Translations under genes and position numbers: made by a program
Part shown: positions 44,981-55,878 of the stretch, in pieces
How positions within the stretch are numbered: the stretch's first letter is position 1
Layout of the letters: every line of letters begins with the position of its first letter
Assembly (NCBI GenBank): GCA_010093685.1
Contig: MU006227.1
Coordinates: 1,226,414-1,290,413 of the forward strand
Length of the DNA stretch: 64,000 bases
From: Ophiobolus disseminans
Taxonomy: Eukaryota > Ascomycota > Dothideomycetes > Pleosporales > Phaeosphaeriaceae
Direction of reading: 5' to 3'
The notes under the pieces: model-generated
What the model was told of the DNA's origin: nothing
The model's input: only the letters and a program-made list of their open reading frames with translations
The model's database searches: none

Positions 44981-45922
44981 ATGGCATCGAGGAAGAAGGT
45001 CCTTCTCAAGGTACACCAGCTTGGCGTTGGACGATACGGCATCTGCTAACTGGGGGCAGGTCATTATCCTTGGAGACAGCGGGGTTGGCAAGACCAGCTT
45101 GATGAACCAATATGTACGCACCCTCGAGCCCGCGCCTCTCGGGCACACATAGTCCCTCATGGAGTACTCGAGCTTACACACACGCGACAGGTCAACAAGA
45201 AGTTCAGCGCAAGCTACAAGGCGACAATAGGCGCCGACTTCCTCACAAAGGAAGTGCTGGTCGACGATAGGCTGGTGACGATGCAGGTGGGTGCAGATAC
45301 ACGCATACTGGGGACATATGCTGACTGCCAGTAGCTCTGGGACACGGCCGGCCAGGAGCGATTCCAGTCACTGGGTGTAGCTTTCTACCGAGGCGCAGAT
45401 TGCTGTGTGCTGGTGTACGATGTCAACAACTCAAAGAGTTTCGACACCCTGGACAGCTGGAGAGACGAGTTCCTGGTTCAAGCGAGCCCAATGGACCCCG
45501 AGAGCTTCCCATTTGTACGTCTGGGTCACGCCAACTCGATGATTGGTGACTAATTCGCATAGGTCGTCATTGGCAACAAGATCGATGTCGAGGAGAGCAA
45601 GCGAATGGTATGTCAGAAGGGCGAGGGCCAACATGCAAATGCTTATGATATTCTAGATCTCATCGAAGCGCGCCCAGGCCTTCTGCCAGTCGAAAGGAGG
45701 CATCCCGTACTTCGAGACGAGCGCCAAGGAGGCCATCAACGTCGAGCAGGCCTTTGAGGGTATGTTGGACTATTTGCTGTTGTGTCACGAGCACATGGCT
45801 AACACGTCACAGTTATTGCACGGCAAGCGCTCGCCCAGGAGGATGTCGGTGACTTCAGCAACGACTTCCCCGAGACGATCCCCATCGATCTCAAGGGCAA
45901 CGAGAGCGGATGCGCGTGCTAG
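44981..45922 (+). CDS. ypt7: Ypt7/Rab7 small GTPase
   Basis: Seven exons (44981-45010, 45060-45113, 45191-45286, 45335-45514, 45563-45607, 45657-45759, 45813-45922) give 205 residues, the normal Rab7 length. G-motifs: P-loop GDSGVGKTS (15-23), effector region YKATIGADF, WDTAGQE (62-68), NKID (125-128) and ETSAKE. The switch pattern LWDTAGQERFQSLGVAFYRGAD is diagnostic of Rab7. The C-terminus GCAC is a CXC double geranylgeranylation site. It controls fusion at the late endosome and vacuole, working with the HOPS tether. Highly conserved and intact. The many small exons are typical of this gene in filamentous ascomycetes. Confidence 0.96.
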
Positions 45923-46514
45923 TTTAGGCCATCCCGCAAGAAGCGTCGTCGCGAGTGATTGCCGCCCTGTTCTGCCGCACATTGTTTCCTAGTGGAGTTC
46001 ACATGGTGTTTGGTGCGGTCTGTTTCATGTCGCAGAGGATCATCACTCTGCCTGTATTCTATCATCTACCGGTGCAACATGCATTGTTGCCTCGCTCATA
46101 TAGCTGCCTACAAGTCAACAGTACATCTACGCTGCCTAGGGCTGAGCACATGTGCGTGACGGTTGGCGTGCGCCCGCGTGACGACGTGGGGGCCGTGTAG
46201 CCGTGGCTGATGCGGCGCCTGAGGGACGCCGGCAATCTGAGACGCGGACCCTGGCCGATGCGCGAATCCTCACACGACCGACGCTCCCACCCGCTATCTC
46301 CGCCAACCGTCACACTTCACCACCGCGTGCCTGCACCGCTGCGCCCTGAATAGTTCCTCTGCTGCGCCGATATTCCATGGGCGCACCACTGCTTGATGCA
46401 TCGCCTCGCCCGCCGTACGTGAAGCCATCTTTCGCCGCTACATTCCCCGAACATCCTCCCTGACCTGGAACTCGAAACCTACGAAACATTTCACAACACC
46501 ACACTCTTTCCAAT
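45923..46514. other. Intergenic, no gene seen
   Basis: 592 bp comprising the likely 3' UTR of ypt7 and the C-rich 5' leader of the next gene on the same strand. Confidence 0.4.
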
Positions 46515-48000
46515 ATGGCGCGGCTTGAGATGGAAGACCCCACAGACACCACGCCGCTGAGTCCACGCGTTAGTGACGTATCGAACGGCAGCCGGTACAT
46601 GCGCGAGAACGACTTTCTGGAGAGCCCGCGGTCGCCTGCAAGCGTGGTCAGCGTGTGGAGCGAGGCGCGGAAGAAGCCAAACAGCAAGTTGAGACATGCA
46701 GTGGGGATAGCACTTCTGCTTGCTACGGTATTTCTTTGGACGGCCAGCAACTTTCTCGCAAGCGTACGTCTCTTGTCGTTCTTTCGAAAGGCAGACATAC
46801 TAACCCCCTCAGACTATCTTCGCAGACGACTCGTACTCCAAACCCTACTTCGTAACCTACATCAACACCACCTTCTTCATCATCCCCCTCATCCCCATGT
46901 TCGCACACCACCTCTGGTCCGACCGCCAGAACACAATATACCGCCAGCCCCTCCTCGCGCAGTTCACAGACCTCCTGCACCGCCGCGCAGGCCGCATATC
47001 GCTGCTGCGCGACCACGAGTCGTCGTCCAGCCTGGGCGCGAAATCGCACCGCAACTCCAGCGCAGAAGACACAGAAGTCCTGCTCGGCGACGACATGCAC
47101 CAATCTCAAGACCTCGGAAGTTTGCGGGCCGAGGAAGACGGCTTGACGCTGAAAGCAACAGCGAAACTAGCGCTGGAGTTTTGCATCCTGTGGTTTCTAG
47201 CGAATTACTTCGCCGCCGCATGTCTCGAGTACACAACCGTCGCATCCAGCACCATCCTCGCATCCACATCCAGTATCTGGACCCTCCTATCCGGCTCGCT
47301 CATGCGCGTCGAGCGCTTCACGCTACGCAAATTCATCGGCGTGTGCGCGTCCTTGTCGGGCGTGATACTCATATCCATGGTGGACGTCAGCGGCGAAACA
47401 GACTCGAACCGCGGCTCCTTTCCGCACAAATCCCCGCGCGAACTCGCTGTCGGAGACGTCATGGCGTTTGTGTCTGCGGTGCTGTATGGATTTTACGCAG
47501 TGTTCATGAAGAAGCGCATAGGGGACGAGTCGCGCGTGAACATGCCTCTGTTCTTTGGGCTCGTGGGGCTCTGGAACACCTTTTTGTTGTGGCCGGGATT
47601 CTTCATCCTGCATTTCACCGGCGTCGAGGATTTCTCACTCCCCCCGACGAAGCGCATCTTAACCATTGTACTCGTCAACAGCGCGTCCAGTCTCGTGAGC
47701 GATTTTTGCTGGGCGTATAGCATGCTGTTAACATCACCTTTGATCGTGACCGTGGGCTTGAGCTTGACTATCCCGCTTTCATTAGTTGGGCAGATTGTGC
47801 TGGATAGCCAGTATGCGAGTATTTGGTACTGGGTGGGAGCGGCGATTGTGGTGCTGAGCTTTGTGTTTATTAATCGTGAGGAGAGTCGGGATGAGGAGGA
47901 GGGGGTGATGCAGGGGCAGGAGCCAATCTTGGATGTGAGGCAGAGCTTCCATAGCGTGCGGCAGAGTCTGAGTCGGAGGGATTCGGAGGCGGGTGCTTGA
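46515..48000 (+). CDS. Drug/metabolite transporter superfamily protein, SLC35F-like
   Basis: Two exons (46515-46763, 46813-48000; 49-nt intron) give 478 residues with about ten membrane helices. The N-terminus is cytosolic and Ser/Pro-rich; helix 1 is AVGIALLLATVFLWTASNFLAS. A long hydrophilic loop (about 120-180) precedes LALEFCILWFLANYFAAACLEYTTVASSTILASTSSIWTLL, the conserved core of the SLC35F3/F4/F5 and yeast Thi74-like group. The second half has DVMAFVSAVLYGFYAVFMKKR and FCWAYSMLLTSPLIVTVGLSLTIPLSL. Proteins of this group sit in the vacuolar or other internal membrane; the substrate is not settled (thiamine-linked in yeast). The length is typical and the frame is intact. Confidence 0.88.
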
Positions 48001-48188
48001 CTTCGGGAGGAGGGATTTGGTGTTTGGGGTGTATTCATCTTTCGGGTTGCATGGCGTGGCGTTTGGGCGTTGGGAGTGGATAGCATCGTACGCGAGGCTT
48101 TTTGTCATCATCATCGATATTGCTATTCTACAATCCATCGTTTCGATATTCATTGGGTATCATCCAGCACGCAACCACTTCCCCCCAT

Positions 48189-49889
48189 TCAATCATTACT
48201 CTCCCTATTCTCCCGCCTCTCATAATTCCTTTCCCCATCCATCTTCTTCGAATAATGCCGATTCCCCTGCCCCTTCCACCTTCCCTTGCCCCCATACTTT
48301 CCATTCCCACCACCCTTATAACTCGTCTCGCGATCGTCTTCCCTGCGTCTCTTCATCAACTCTGCCCTCCTCTCTTCCCACGCCTCCTCGTCTTCCAGTT
48401 CTTCAGCTTCCCAGCCCTCTTCCTTCATGAAGGACTCCAAGTGTGACTGGATCTGTGGCTCCCATACCTCGGGCCCCTTCGCCAGGTCGCTGTATTCGAG
48501 CACGTTTTGGCCGAGTGTGTAGTCGCCTTGCCGCGAGCGGACGAGGCTGGACATGAGGCCGAGGGAGGAGCAGGCGAGGCCGAGGTCGTGGCAGAGGGAG
48601 CGGACGTAGAAGCCGGATGTGACGGTCATGCGGAGGCGGGCTGCGGGTGGTATGGGGGTGGAGGTGGAGGGTTCGGTGGTGTCCATGGCTTCTGCATCTT
48701 CAGTAACCTCTGCTGGTTGCTCAAGGGGTGGCTCGGTGGTGTCCATGCTCTCGGTTTTCTCTACAGTATTTTCGGTCTTCGCGTGGACGAATTCTTCCGT
48801 TTCGATCTCCGCGTTCTCTTCGGATTTTCCATTGACTTGCAGTGGTGTTGCGGTGGTGGAATCTCCAACTACATCAGCTGACTTATCTTGTACCGGTAAT
48901 GCTCCCGACATGGCGGGCTCGCTGTCGGTCCTGGGCCTCTTGGGTTGCTCTCCTGCGTTCTCGACATGATCGCTCTCCTCGGGAGATCTTGACCTCTTCT
49001 TAGCTCTTCTTGGCTGTGAGTTATGAGCATGCTTTGCAGCGTCCTCCTTCCTGATACCAAGTAGCTTCTCCGCGCCCTCTTTTTCCACACCATCCACTTC
49101 CTCCTCTGGCCAAGCGTATTCGTGGGCGCCAGATTCCAACCACTCGACCAGTTCCATTTCGACGACTTCGACCGGCCGCGCTGCCACCTCCGGTATGTCC
49201 TTGCCTTCGCGCGCATACTCGTACATCTTCTTCCCGTCCACCTTGAGTGCGGAGAAGACGGAAGGCTTCTGCATGATCTTCCCGCGAAACTGGGCCAGCT
49301 TCTCCTCGACTAGCTCTTTGGTGACATGCTCGTATGGTGCCTTGCTGACCACCTTGCCCACTGCATCGTAGCTGTCCGTCGCTGCACCAAACAGGACAAC
49401 GCACTCATAGGTCTTGGTGCACTCCAGAAAGCGCTGCAAGCATTTTGTGCCTTTGCCCACGCCCACTATCAGAACGCCCGTCGCCATTGGATCAAGTGTC
49501 CCGCCGTGACCAGTTTTGACCTTGAGCCTCTCGATGTGGCTCTTCTTGGAGCCCGAGAGCGTCATCTCGCGTCGCTGAGATTCAAGCCATGGGGTGAAAA
49601 TGGGGGATTTCGCGAAGTGTCCTTGGAGGTCGCGCAGTACGCCGGCGGAGGAGGCCCATTGGGGCTTGTTAATGGCGAAGATGCCCTCGAGTACCTTGCG
49701 GCTCTCCTTGGGCGGTGAAGAAGCCATGAGAGTGCGCTTCAGGGTCGACGCAGTTGACATGTGTGGGCGTACAGGCAAGTAAGTAGAGGTTGAGAAATTC
49801 CGATGCAGTTCCGAGTGCCAAGCCGGGAGGCGTACTAGTGCCGATCCCACGTGAACGTCTTGTAGCCTAGGCCTGCGAACGACTTTCAA
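48189..49889 (-). CDS. pus4: tRNA pseudouridine synthase Pus4 (TruB family)
   Basis: Single-exon frame, 566 residues from 49889; M44 (49760) is an alternative start. The first 40 residues are Arg-rich with few acids, like a mitochondrial presequence, which fits Pus4 acting in both mitochondria and nucleus. The TruB core starts at EGIFAINKPQWASS. The catalytic Asp is in KTGHGGTLDPMATGVLIVG (D133 in the long form). Later motifs are YECVVLFGAATDSYDAVGKV, MQKPSVFSALKVDGKKMYEYAR and RLRMTVTSGFYVRSLCHDLG. It makes pseudouridine-55 in the T-loop of tRNAs. A fungal-type acidic low-complexity insert lies between about residues 270 and 420. The tail is Arg/Lys/Gly-rich and may bind RNA. Confidence 0.93.
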   Translation of the reverse strand: MKVVRRPRLQDVHVGSALVRLPAWHSELHRNFSTSTYLPVRPHMSTASTLKRTLMASSPPKESRKVLEGIFAINKPQWASSAGVLRDLQGHFAKSPIFTPWLESQRREMTLSGSKKSHIERLKVKTGHGGTLDPMATGVLIVGVGKGTKCLQRFLECTKTYECVVLFGAATDSYDAVGKVVSKAPYEHVTKELVEEKLAQFRGKIMQKPSVFSALKVDGKKMYEYAREGKDIPEVAARPVEVVEMELVEWLESGAHEYAWPEEEVDGVEKEGAEKLLGIRKEDAAKHAHNSQPRRAKKRSRSPEESDHVENAGEQPKRPRTDSEPAMSGALPVQDKSADVVGDSTTATPLQVNGKSEENAEIETEEFVHAKTENTVEKTESMDTTEPPLEQPAEVTEDAEAMDTTEPSTSTPIPPAARLRMTVTSGFYVRSLCHDLGLACSSLGLMSSLVRSRQGDYTLGQNVLEYSDLAKGPEVWEPQIQSHLESFMKEEGWEAEELEDEEAWEERRAELMKRRREDDRETSYKGGGNGKYGGKGRWKGQGNRHYSKKMDGERNYERRENRESND

Positions 49890-50053
49890 TTTTTCGAGAC
49901 CCTCAAACCTGAGCCTGAAATCCTCGCAACCCCAAACGCCCCCACTCTACCGCCGCACCCTCCCGTATAATCCGTGCGTGTAGCCCTCCCTCTCAATTCT
50001 GCATATACCTCGCGCCGATTGCGATAGGTGGTCCTGAAGGCCCTCGCGGCACC

Positions 50054-51142
50054 ATGGGGGATGTTGATAAGGATCTGGAAGACATCGCCAAGAATGCGAC
50101 CGAGGATTTTTATGAGCTACTGGGTGTCGCATTTGATGCGCAGGAGGCGGCTGTCAAGAAGGCGTACCGCAAGGCCTCAATAAAGTACCACCCCGACAAA
50201 AACCCCGACAACAAGGACGCCGCCAATCGCTTCATCTACCTAGGATGGGCGCGCGACATACTACTAGACGCGACTCTCAAGGGCATATACGACCGATCGC
50301 GCACACGACGGAGAGAGAAAGTGCTCCAAGATGAGCTCCTCGACGGCCGGCGGCGAACGATGAAGCAGGATTTGGAACGACGGGAGCGCGAGGGCAAGGA
50401 CTTTACCCAGAATCTGAAGCGAAAGCGGGCCGAGGACATGAGCGAGGCCGAAAAACGCGAGCAAGAGATCCAACGCCTCGCAGAAGACGGCAAACGACGC
50501 CGAAAAGAGGCCCAGGAGCGCCTCAACCAGCGGCGCAAAGACGAAGACGAAGCCAGTTTCATCGAGCTCTCAAAATCACCCGAACCCCAAGCCCCACAGC
50601 CCGGCCAAACGTCCGAAATCGACCGCACCGTCAAAATCCGCTTCCAGCGCGACGCCGACACGCAATTCTGGGATAAAGACAAGCTGCAAGGCATATTCGC
50701 AAAGTACGGCAAAATCGACAGCGTCGTAATGGGCAAAGACAAAAAAGTCCGCCCCTCGGGCGAAAAGCACAGGAAAATCACAGCCGTGGCGTTCATCATC
50801 TACACGCGCGTCGACCACGCACACGCTGCCATCAGCGACGCTATCCAGGACCATCCCAACCTAGAAGCCGTGAGCTGGGCCAGCGGGTCGGCGCCAGCTA
50901 TGCAGGCGCCGTCTGCGCCGTCGACGCCTGTTGGGAAGACGTTTAGGGGGTCGTTTGGCGGGGCCGGGTTGGGGAAAGGGGGGGCTGGTACACCTCAGGG
51001 CACTACGCCCAAGTTTTCATTCAGTCCCGCCAAGACGCCAAGTCTGCAGGAGACGACGATGATGCGGCTCAAGGAGGCCGAGAAGAAGCGCCTGGAAGAG
51101 CAGATTCGCCGGCAAGAGGCGGCGGAGGAAGCGGCTGTTTGA
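50054..51142 (+). CDS. J-domain and RRM protein, DNAJC17/Cwf23-like
   Basis: Intronless, 362 residues. J domain at about 18-85: DFYELLGVAFDAQEAAVKKAYRK with the HPD motif at 46-48. A long charged helix of Arg/Lys/Glu follows (about 88-170). An RNA-recognition-like domain is at about 195-275 (TVKIRFQRDAD..LQGIFAKYGKIDSVVMG..AVAFIIYTRVDHAHAAI). The tail is Gly-rich, then a short coiled segment (MMRLKEAEKKRLEEQIRRQEAAEE). This order is that of DNAJC17 and yeast Cwc23-type proteins, which act with the spliceosome in the nucleus. It is divergent from pus4 with only 164 bp between the two long-form starts, so they probably share a promoter. Confidence 0.92.
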   Translation: MGDVDKDLEDIAKNATEDFYELLGVAFDAQEAAVKKAYRKASIKYHPDKNPDNKDAANRFIYLGWARDILLDATLKGIYDRSRTRRREKVLQDELLDGRRRTMKQDLERREREGKDFTQNLKRKRAEDMSEAEKREQEIQRLAEDGKRRRKEAQERLNQRRKDEDEASFIELSKSPEPQAPQPGQTSEIDRTVKIRFQRDADTQFWDKDKLQGIFAKYGKIDSVVMGKDKKVRPSGEKHRKITAVAFIIYTRVDHAHAAISDAIQDHPNLEAVSWASGSAPAMQAPSAPSTPVGKTFRGSFGGAGLGKGGAGTPQGTTPKFSFSPAKTPSLQETTMMRLKEAEKKRLEEQIRRQEAAEEAAV

Positions 51143-51499
51143 GATGTGGGTGTGGTGGTGGCGTTTGGTGTGGATTTGCATATGAGATACCCCTGTCAGT
51201 TTATGTAGTTTAATACAGCCCGGAGTGATCCGCTGGGAGTATGAGTGTGTGTGTGATGCTGGTGTGAAGTGTGGGGATAGACAGGATGGGTGGTGAGTTA
51301 GTTAGGGGCGGCTGCTGTGTGAGGAATGTCGTGCGCTGCGTGCTGCGAGACTTCATGCTCCTGGTAAGCTCCCACTTTGGCGGCCCGCTTGAGTCGGGCG
51401 TGAGTGCTGCGGAGGTAGACAGGACATGTTAAGATATGGAAATTAGAAGGCTGCTCAGGAAGGCAAATTGCAGTTGTCGTTTGACGCACGACTTGCATG
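51143..51499. other. 3' flank grading into the repeat island
   Basis: 357 bp in which GC content drops and the AT-rich island begins. No gene seen. Confidence 0.4.
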
Positions 51500-51501
51500 T
51501 A

Positions 51502-51873
51502 GGCTGGTAAATTGGGTCTCCACATCAGGTAGCTAAAACCACAATATCTCTGCAAGTGCTCAATTAAATCAGACAATCTATAGTTTGTTCTGTAGCTCTA
51601 GTATAGGGCTATGACTTTGCAGTACAACGGTCTGCTTCGAATCTATTATTGCAAAAGTTATTTAGGTTCGGAGTTTTATGTGGAGACCCAGTGTTTTAGA
51701 TATGGGTTGCTGAATAATCTTTGCAATGTTGGACGCATAACAAAATTTTGTACTGCAAAATTATAGCCCTATACTAGAGCTACAAAACAAACTATAGATT
51801 GTCCGATTTGGTTGAGCACTCACAGAGATATTGTGGTTTTAGCTACCTAATGTAGAGACCCAATTTACTAGCC
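51502..51873. mobile_element. Foldback MITE, copy 1 (TA-flanked)
   Basis: A 372-bp element starting GGCTGGTAAATTGGGTCT and ending with its imperfect reverse complement, flanked by TA at 51500-51501 and 51874-51875. The arms are about 140 bp and include TAGCTAAAACCACAATATCT on the left and its complement on the right. TA duplication and terminal repeats are those of Tc1/mariner-type non-autonomous elements. A second copy is at 61933-62215. Confidence 0.8.
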
Positions 51874-51878
51874 TACTT

Positions 51879-52889
51879 GTGTCAGATATTAGGGGTGCTG
51901 TGAGGCTACCAACACTAAAAGAAACAGGAGGGGCGGGCACAAGCGCCTTAGCACACTAGTACTAGATCTGACACCTAGTTAAACTCCGCACTTAACCGGA
52001 GAACACTACAACACAACAGATTATTATTAATTTATCTTATCTATTATTAGGTTTCAATACCTTATCAAATCTAACAATTAAGAGTCTCACTGCCTTTACT
52101 AAGGCTACCTACTAAGGCTACCTAACAAAAGCTATTCAACAACTACACTATGTCGCTTATTAACTAACGCAATACAACTGTTATCCTTAGCAACTAGTAT
52201 AAACAGACTACCTAGCTTACTCAAGTCAAAGCGCGCTGCGCTGCCTACAACATCTAGGACAATGTAAAGGAAGAAGGACTAGTCTTATTCCTAATCAAGC
52301 TAGTTATGCTAGACCTGCCTAAACTATCCTAGTACAGTGCTGCAGCTAGAATCGAGAAGGCAACTGTAAGAGGTTAGACCTCTGCTATCCTCAGTGGAGT
52401 CACTTCGGTTCAATGGAAGAGCATAGAACATTATGGAAGAGCATGGAACATTATGGAAGAGCATGGAACACCATAGAGCATCATAGAATGTCCCGGAATG
52501 TTCCAGCCATTGCAAAAGATTACAAATGATGAAATATGCCAATGTATGTAGAAACTTCCAGAAACCAGCAGTCTGCCTATTTAGACAGCCTGTTCTCTGG
52601 CTCTGGATAGTCTCCATCGAATTCATCACGGTTAAACCTAGCCTTTCTGCAGTCTTCTGCCTGGCCCCTTACAGCAACACGCCTATCTATGTGTCAGATT
52701 TGATGAGGTATTGAGACCTGATGATAGATGAGATGAATTGATGATGATGTGTTCTATTGTCCTGTTCTCTGGTCAAGTGCGGAGTTTGACCAGGTGTCAG
52801 ATCTAGTACTAGTGTGCCAAGGCGCTTGTGCCGGCCCCTCCTGTTTCTTTCAGTGTTGGTAGCCTCACAGCACCCCTGATATCTAACAC
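51879..52889. mobile_element. 1-kb element with about 200-bp inverted repeats
   Basis: The left arm (51879-52077) and the right arm (about 52692-52889) are inverted copies, starting GTGTCAGATATTAGGGG and GTGTTAGATATCAGGGG. Between them lies about 600 bp without recognisable coding capacity, including three short repeats of GGAACATTATGGAAGAGCAT (52424-52480). The left arm carries T where the right carries C at most differing sites, mainly CpA to TpA. No target duplication is obvious. It is probably a non-autonomous DNA element or a nested remnant. Confidence 0.65.
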
Positions 52890-53315
52890 TATGCTATTAA
52901 TCTAAGGCTAGAAAGCCTATAAGGAGGATATAGACTACTATAAGACCCTTACTAAGAGATATAAGCTTAATCTCTCACTATATCTATGTCAGAGTGGGAA
53001 TGCAGCTGTTTTGGGAGGCCTTTGGCCGCCGCTTTTCGAGGCGTTTCCACCTCGCTTAGCCTCTGAGACATTGCCGCTTTAACAATAACCCATGTTCGCT
53101 TACTACGCTAAGTAGATCCTTACTTCGCCGCATGGTCCCTAATAACATCCTGCCCCGCTAGAGGAAGAGGGAAGGGCTACAACTCCATTTGCGCCTTCGT
53201 GAAGCCTAAGAATGGCACTGCGCCTACGGCTCGCTTATAGGCTAGTGCCTACTTAAACTGATAGCACACTCACTCTCCTATCCACTATCGCTCCTCCTTA
53301 CCTTCCTCTACTCGC
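52890..53315. other. AT-rich repeat DNA upstream of recombinase relic
   Basis: 426 bp, partly CT-rich just before the recombinase relic, likely its old 5' region. No separate feature is supported. Confidence 0.35.
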
Positions 53316-53330
53316 TTGCCTCCTACCGCA

Positions 53331-55878
53331 ATGCCGTCCTCTACGAAGCGAACCACTCGAAGATCGCTAGCCACCTCTATTGCTGTTAAGAACGCCGCTC
53401 AGATGCGATATTGCGACTTATTCCGTCGATCTAATCTACCCTCGGCTCCTGTCTCGTGCTGGGAAGCAGATTCGGACACTCACTCGTTCTCTGACACGCA
53501 CTCGGACTCTAGTGTTAAGGCGAATACTAACGTTGAGATGAGTACTAGCGACGATGCCAGTCCCAGCGTACATCAGGATTCAGATGCAGATCTAGACTCT
53601 GAGGCTGAAGAAATACTGAAGGACATTGCTCAATTAAGGGCGGAGGGGCCGGCGAAGCCAAACCATACCCCTCATACAGTAAGATTATTCAAGAGAGAAG
53701 GCGATTTCTAGGAGAGGTAAGATCTATGCCATTTGCATGCACCCTATCCTTGTAGGCTCTTTACTAAATCACGTTAGATATTGTTTAAAGATTATAAAGA
53801 GGACTAAGAGGACCCTAGAGGAACAGCTACGCGCATGCGACTCAGAAGCATTTAAAGCCTACCTTCGCTAGCGGAAGAATTATTCTCGAGTTAAAAAAGA
53901 GAGCTTAATGCGGAGCTATTGGAAGAGAATCAGCATTTGCTACATGGATCTCACACGCCACACGATAGACGCTAATATCCTTGCTAATGTTTGTAATGTA
54001 TGCTGTACTAGGCTTGTTCTTTGTTTTTGTAGCAGCGAGCTAACAATATCGAATTAGTGGATTCCAACCCTATTGCTTAACAGATCTAAGAAGGAGAAGC
54101 ATGCTATGTACGTCTAGGACCTCTACGCCGTTCTTTATGCACTCTAGGTAGATGACAGCAAACCCCTCTATGGCTTTATCCGAGTTCAAATTTCGCTACT
54201 TCTCCTGCTTAGCGCCGCTACAGCTACAAGACCTAGAGCTATTGTTGAAAGCGCAAGTGCTAAAGGCAGTAATAAGTTGCTATTATTCAAGAATATCGAA
54301 CTCATGAAGGTCCGAAGTCTTAACAATCCTAAGCGGTGTACTATCGTAGCGAATGTTAACCTAGAAAACATCAAGAATAAGGACAAAGACGGAAAGCTGT
54401 AAGTTATTAAGCAGATATAGAGGCTAAGAAATTTACTAACTAATGTCGTCTTGTAGAAAGAAGTTCACTTTCCGTCTAGAAGGAACCCCTGCCTTCTGCA
54501 TAGTCTCGTATATTCTAAGCATTAGTGTTAGTCAAGAAGCTTTAAGAGACGAATTTACTAGTATCCAGGATATATTCGACCTGAATATACCAGCGGGTCG
54601 TGACGTACTCCGCATTAAGTAGAAAAAGGAATTGCTAAACCAACTATTTCTCTGCGACGTCAGGAACACAAGCGAAGGAGTTTGCATACTAAAAGAGAAC
54701 GCTTTTCTGTATGCAAAATATCGCGACATCTTTGTACGCTTAGGGCGTGTTGCGGGCTTTGAAAAGTCATTGGAGCTATACTAGCTACAACGGGCTTCTA
54801 GGAGGAATATCAACAGTGAGTTTACGATACACTACATAGTTAGTACCCTTAACTTGCCTAAGCTAATAAGATCTACTAGGCGCTCTTGACCTAGTAGAAC
54901 GGAACCAGACTATAGGTCATCTTAGGAGCATATACGAAAAATACTACACGCTAACGCATATTGCCCGCGACTTTCAATCTATCTACTTTAGGAGCCTGTT
55001 AGAAGACCTTCTTATCCAATCTGTTGCATGGATAGGCTTGTCACGGGATTGACGTGCACCTATAGAGCTAGATAACGAGCAACAGGAGGCATTACAGAAC
55101 AAGCTGGCCCTTGCGGCCCTTCGTGAGGAGCGAGAAAGGTGTAAATCACAACTCTATAACCAAGGCTTTTATCCGCTCGTGCAGGGTGAAGGGACTGACC
55201 TTTACAAGAAATACGAGGACACGAAGCAAAAGATTAGCAGTACATATTAAAACATGTACAGAGAACCATTGGAGACAGCAATTCGTGAATTCCATAAATC
55301 GATCGATACGATTGAGATAGCTAGGCAACTTAGTGGGAAGGCTGCAACCGAAGTCCTAACGCTACTAGCCGTCGAGTTCGAACTCCGTGAGCGAGCCACT
55401 ATTGCTAGCATGCTCTTTAAACCAATTTAGGACAACAAAGCCCGGGCAATGTTTGTGCGTACCTTAGCTAAATTATGCCACAAACAAGAGACGCAGCGGC
55501 CAAAAGCAGCTAAGCGAAAGAAAAGCGACGGTTGTTTCAAGACAACTCCGCTAACTTAGTATAGCGGAATTGTGAAAGAGGCGCTTGACCCCCTACAGCG
55601 CGGAAACCTCCTAGAGATACTATCTCAGCAGCTGTACCCACTTGTGCTCCCTTATCCAGTGTGCCTAATCTGCATAGGGAATGAAGAGTTTACAGATAAA
55701 CGGAGGATGCGCTGTATTCCGCGAAGGGATGTGCTGAAGAAGCACGTGGAGACCTATTTTCGACTCACTAACTTTCAAACCAGGTTCTAATGTCGCTACC
55801 CTAGTTGTTCCGACATGTTGGTGGGTATAATGCACTTCAAGAGACACGCCTTGGACGTTTATAGAGTCTGTCACTAAT
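53331..55878 (+). pseudogene. DUF3435 tyrosine-recombinase relic
   Basis: Plus-strand fragments, interrupted by many stops, follow the order of the DUF3435 family. A charged N-terminus starts MPSSTKRTTRRS (53331; Ser/Asp-rich to 53711). Then come YSRVKKESLMRSYWKRI (about 53888), KKEKHAMYV..DLYAVLYALW (54095-54150), LLLLLSAATATRPRAIVESASAKGSN (54195-54270) with the first catalytic Arg, VNLENIKNKDKDGK, and GHLRSIYEKYYTLTHIARDF (54915-54975) with the HxxR box and candidate Tyr. A C-terminal C2H2-like end follows (CLICIGNEEFT, CRYPSCSDM..MHFKRHALDVYRVCH, 55660-55878). DUF3435 includes the captain recombinases of Starship elements. At least a dozen TAG/TAA codons interrupt it, so it is dead. Confidence 0.8.

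Noticed and set aside
46857..48086. Minus-strand frames opposite the SLC35F-like gene
   Set aside because: Antisense frames in a GC-rich conserved gene; the plus strand has the membrane-protein family features and a proper intron.
48507..49718. Plus-strand frames opposite Pus4
   Set aside because: The minus strand contains the full TruB core with catalytic Asp; the plus frames are low-complexity shadows.
5594..49889. QueA-like gene and Pus4 as a shared tRNA-modification region
   Set aside because: Pus4 is a universal housekeeping gene more than 40 kb away, with conserved neighbours of its own; nothing links the two besides the tRNA-modification theme.
51879..52889. Solo LTR or LTR retrotransposon
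   Set aside because: The long repeats are inverted, not direct, and there are no TG..CA ends or reverse transcriptase remains.
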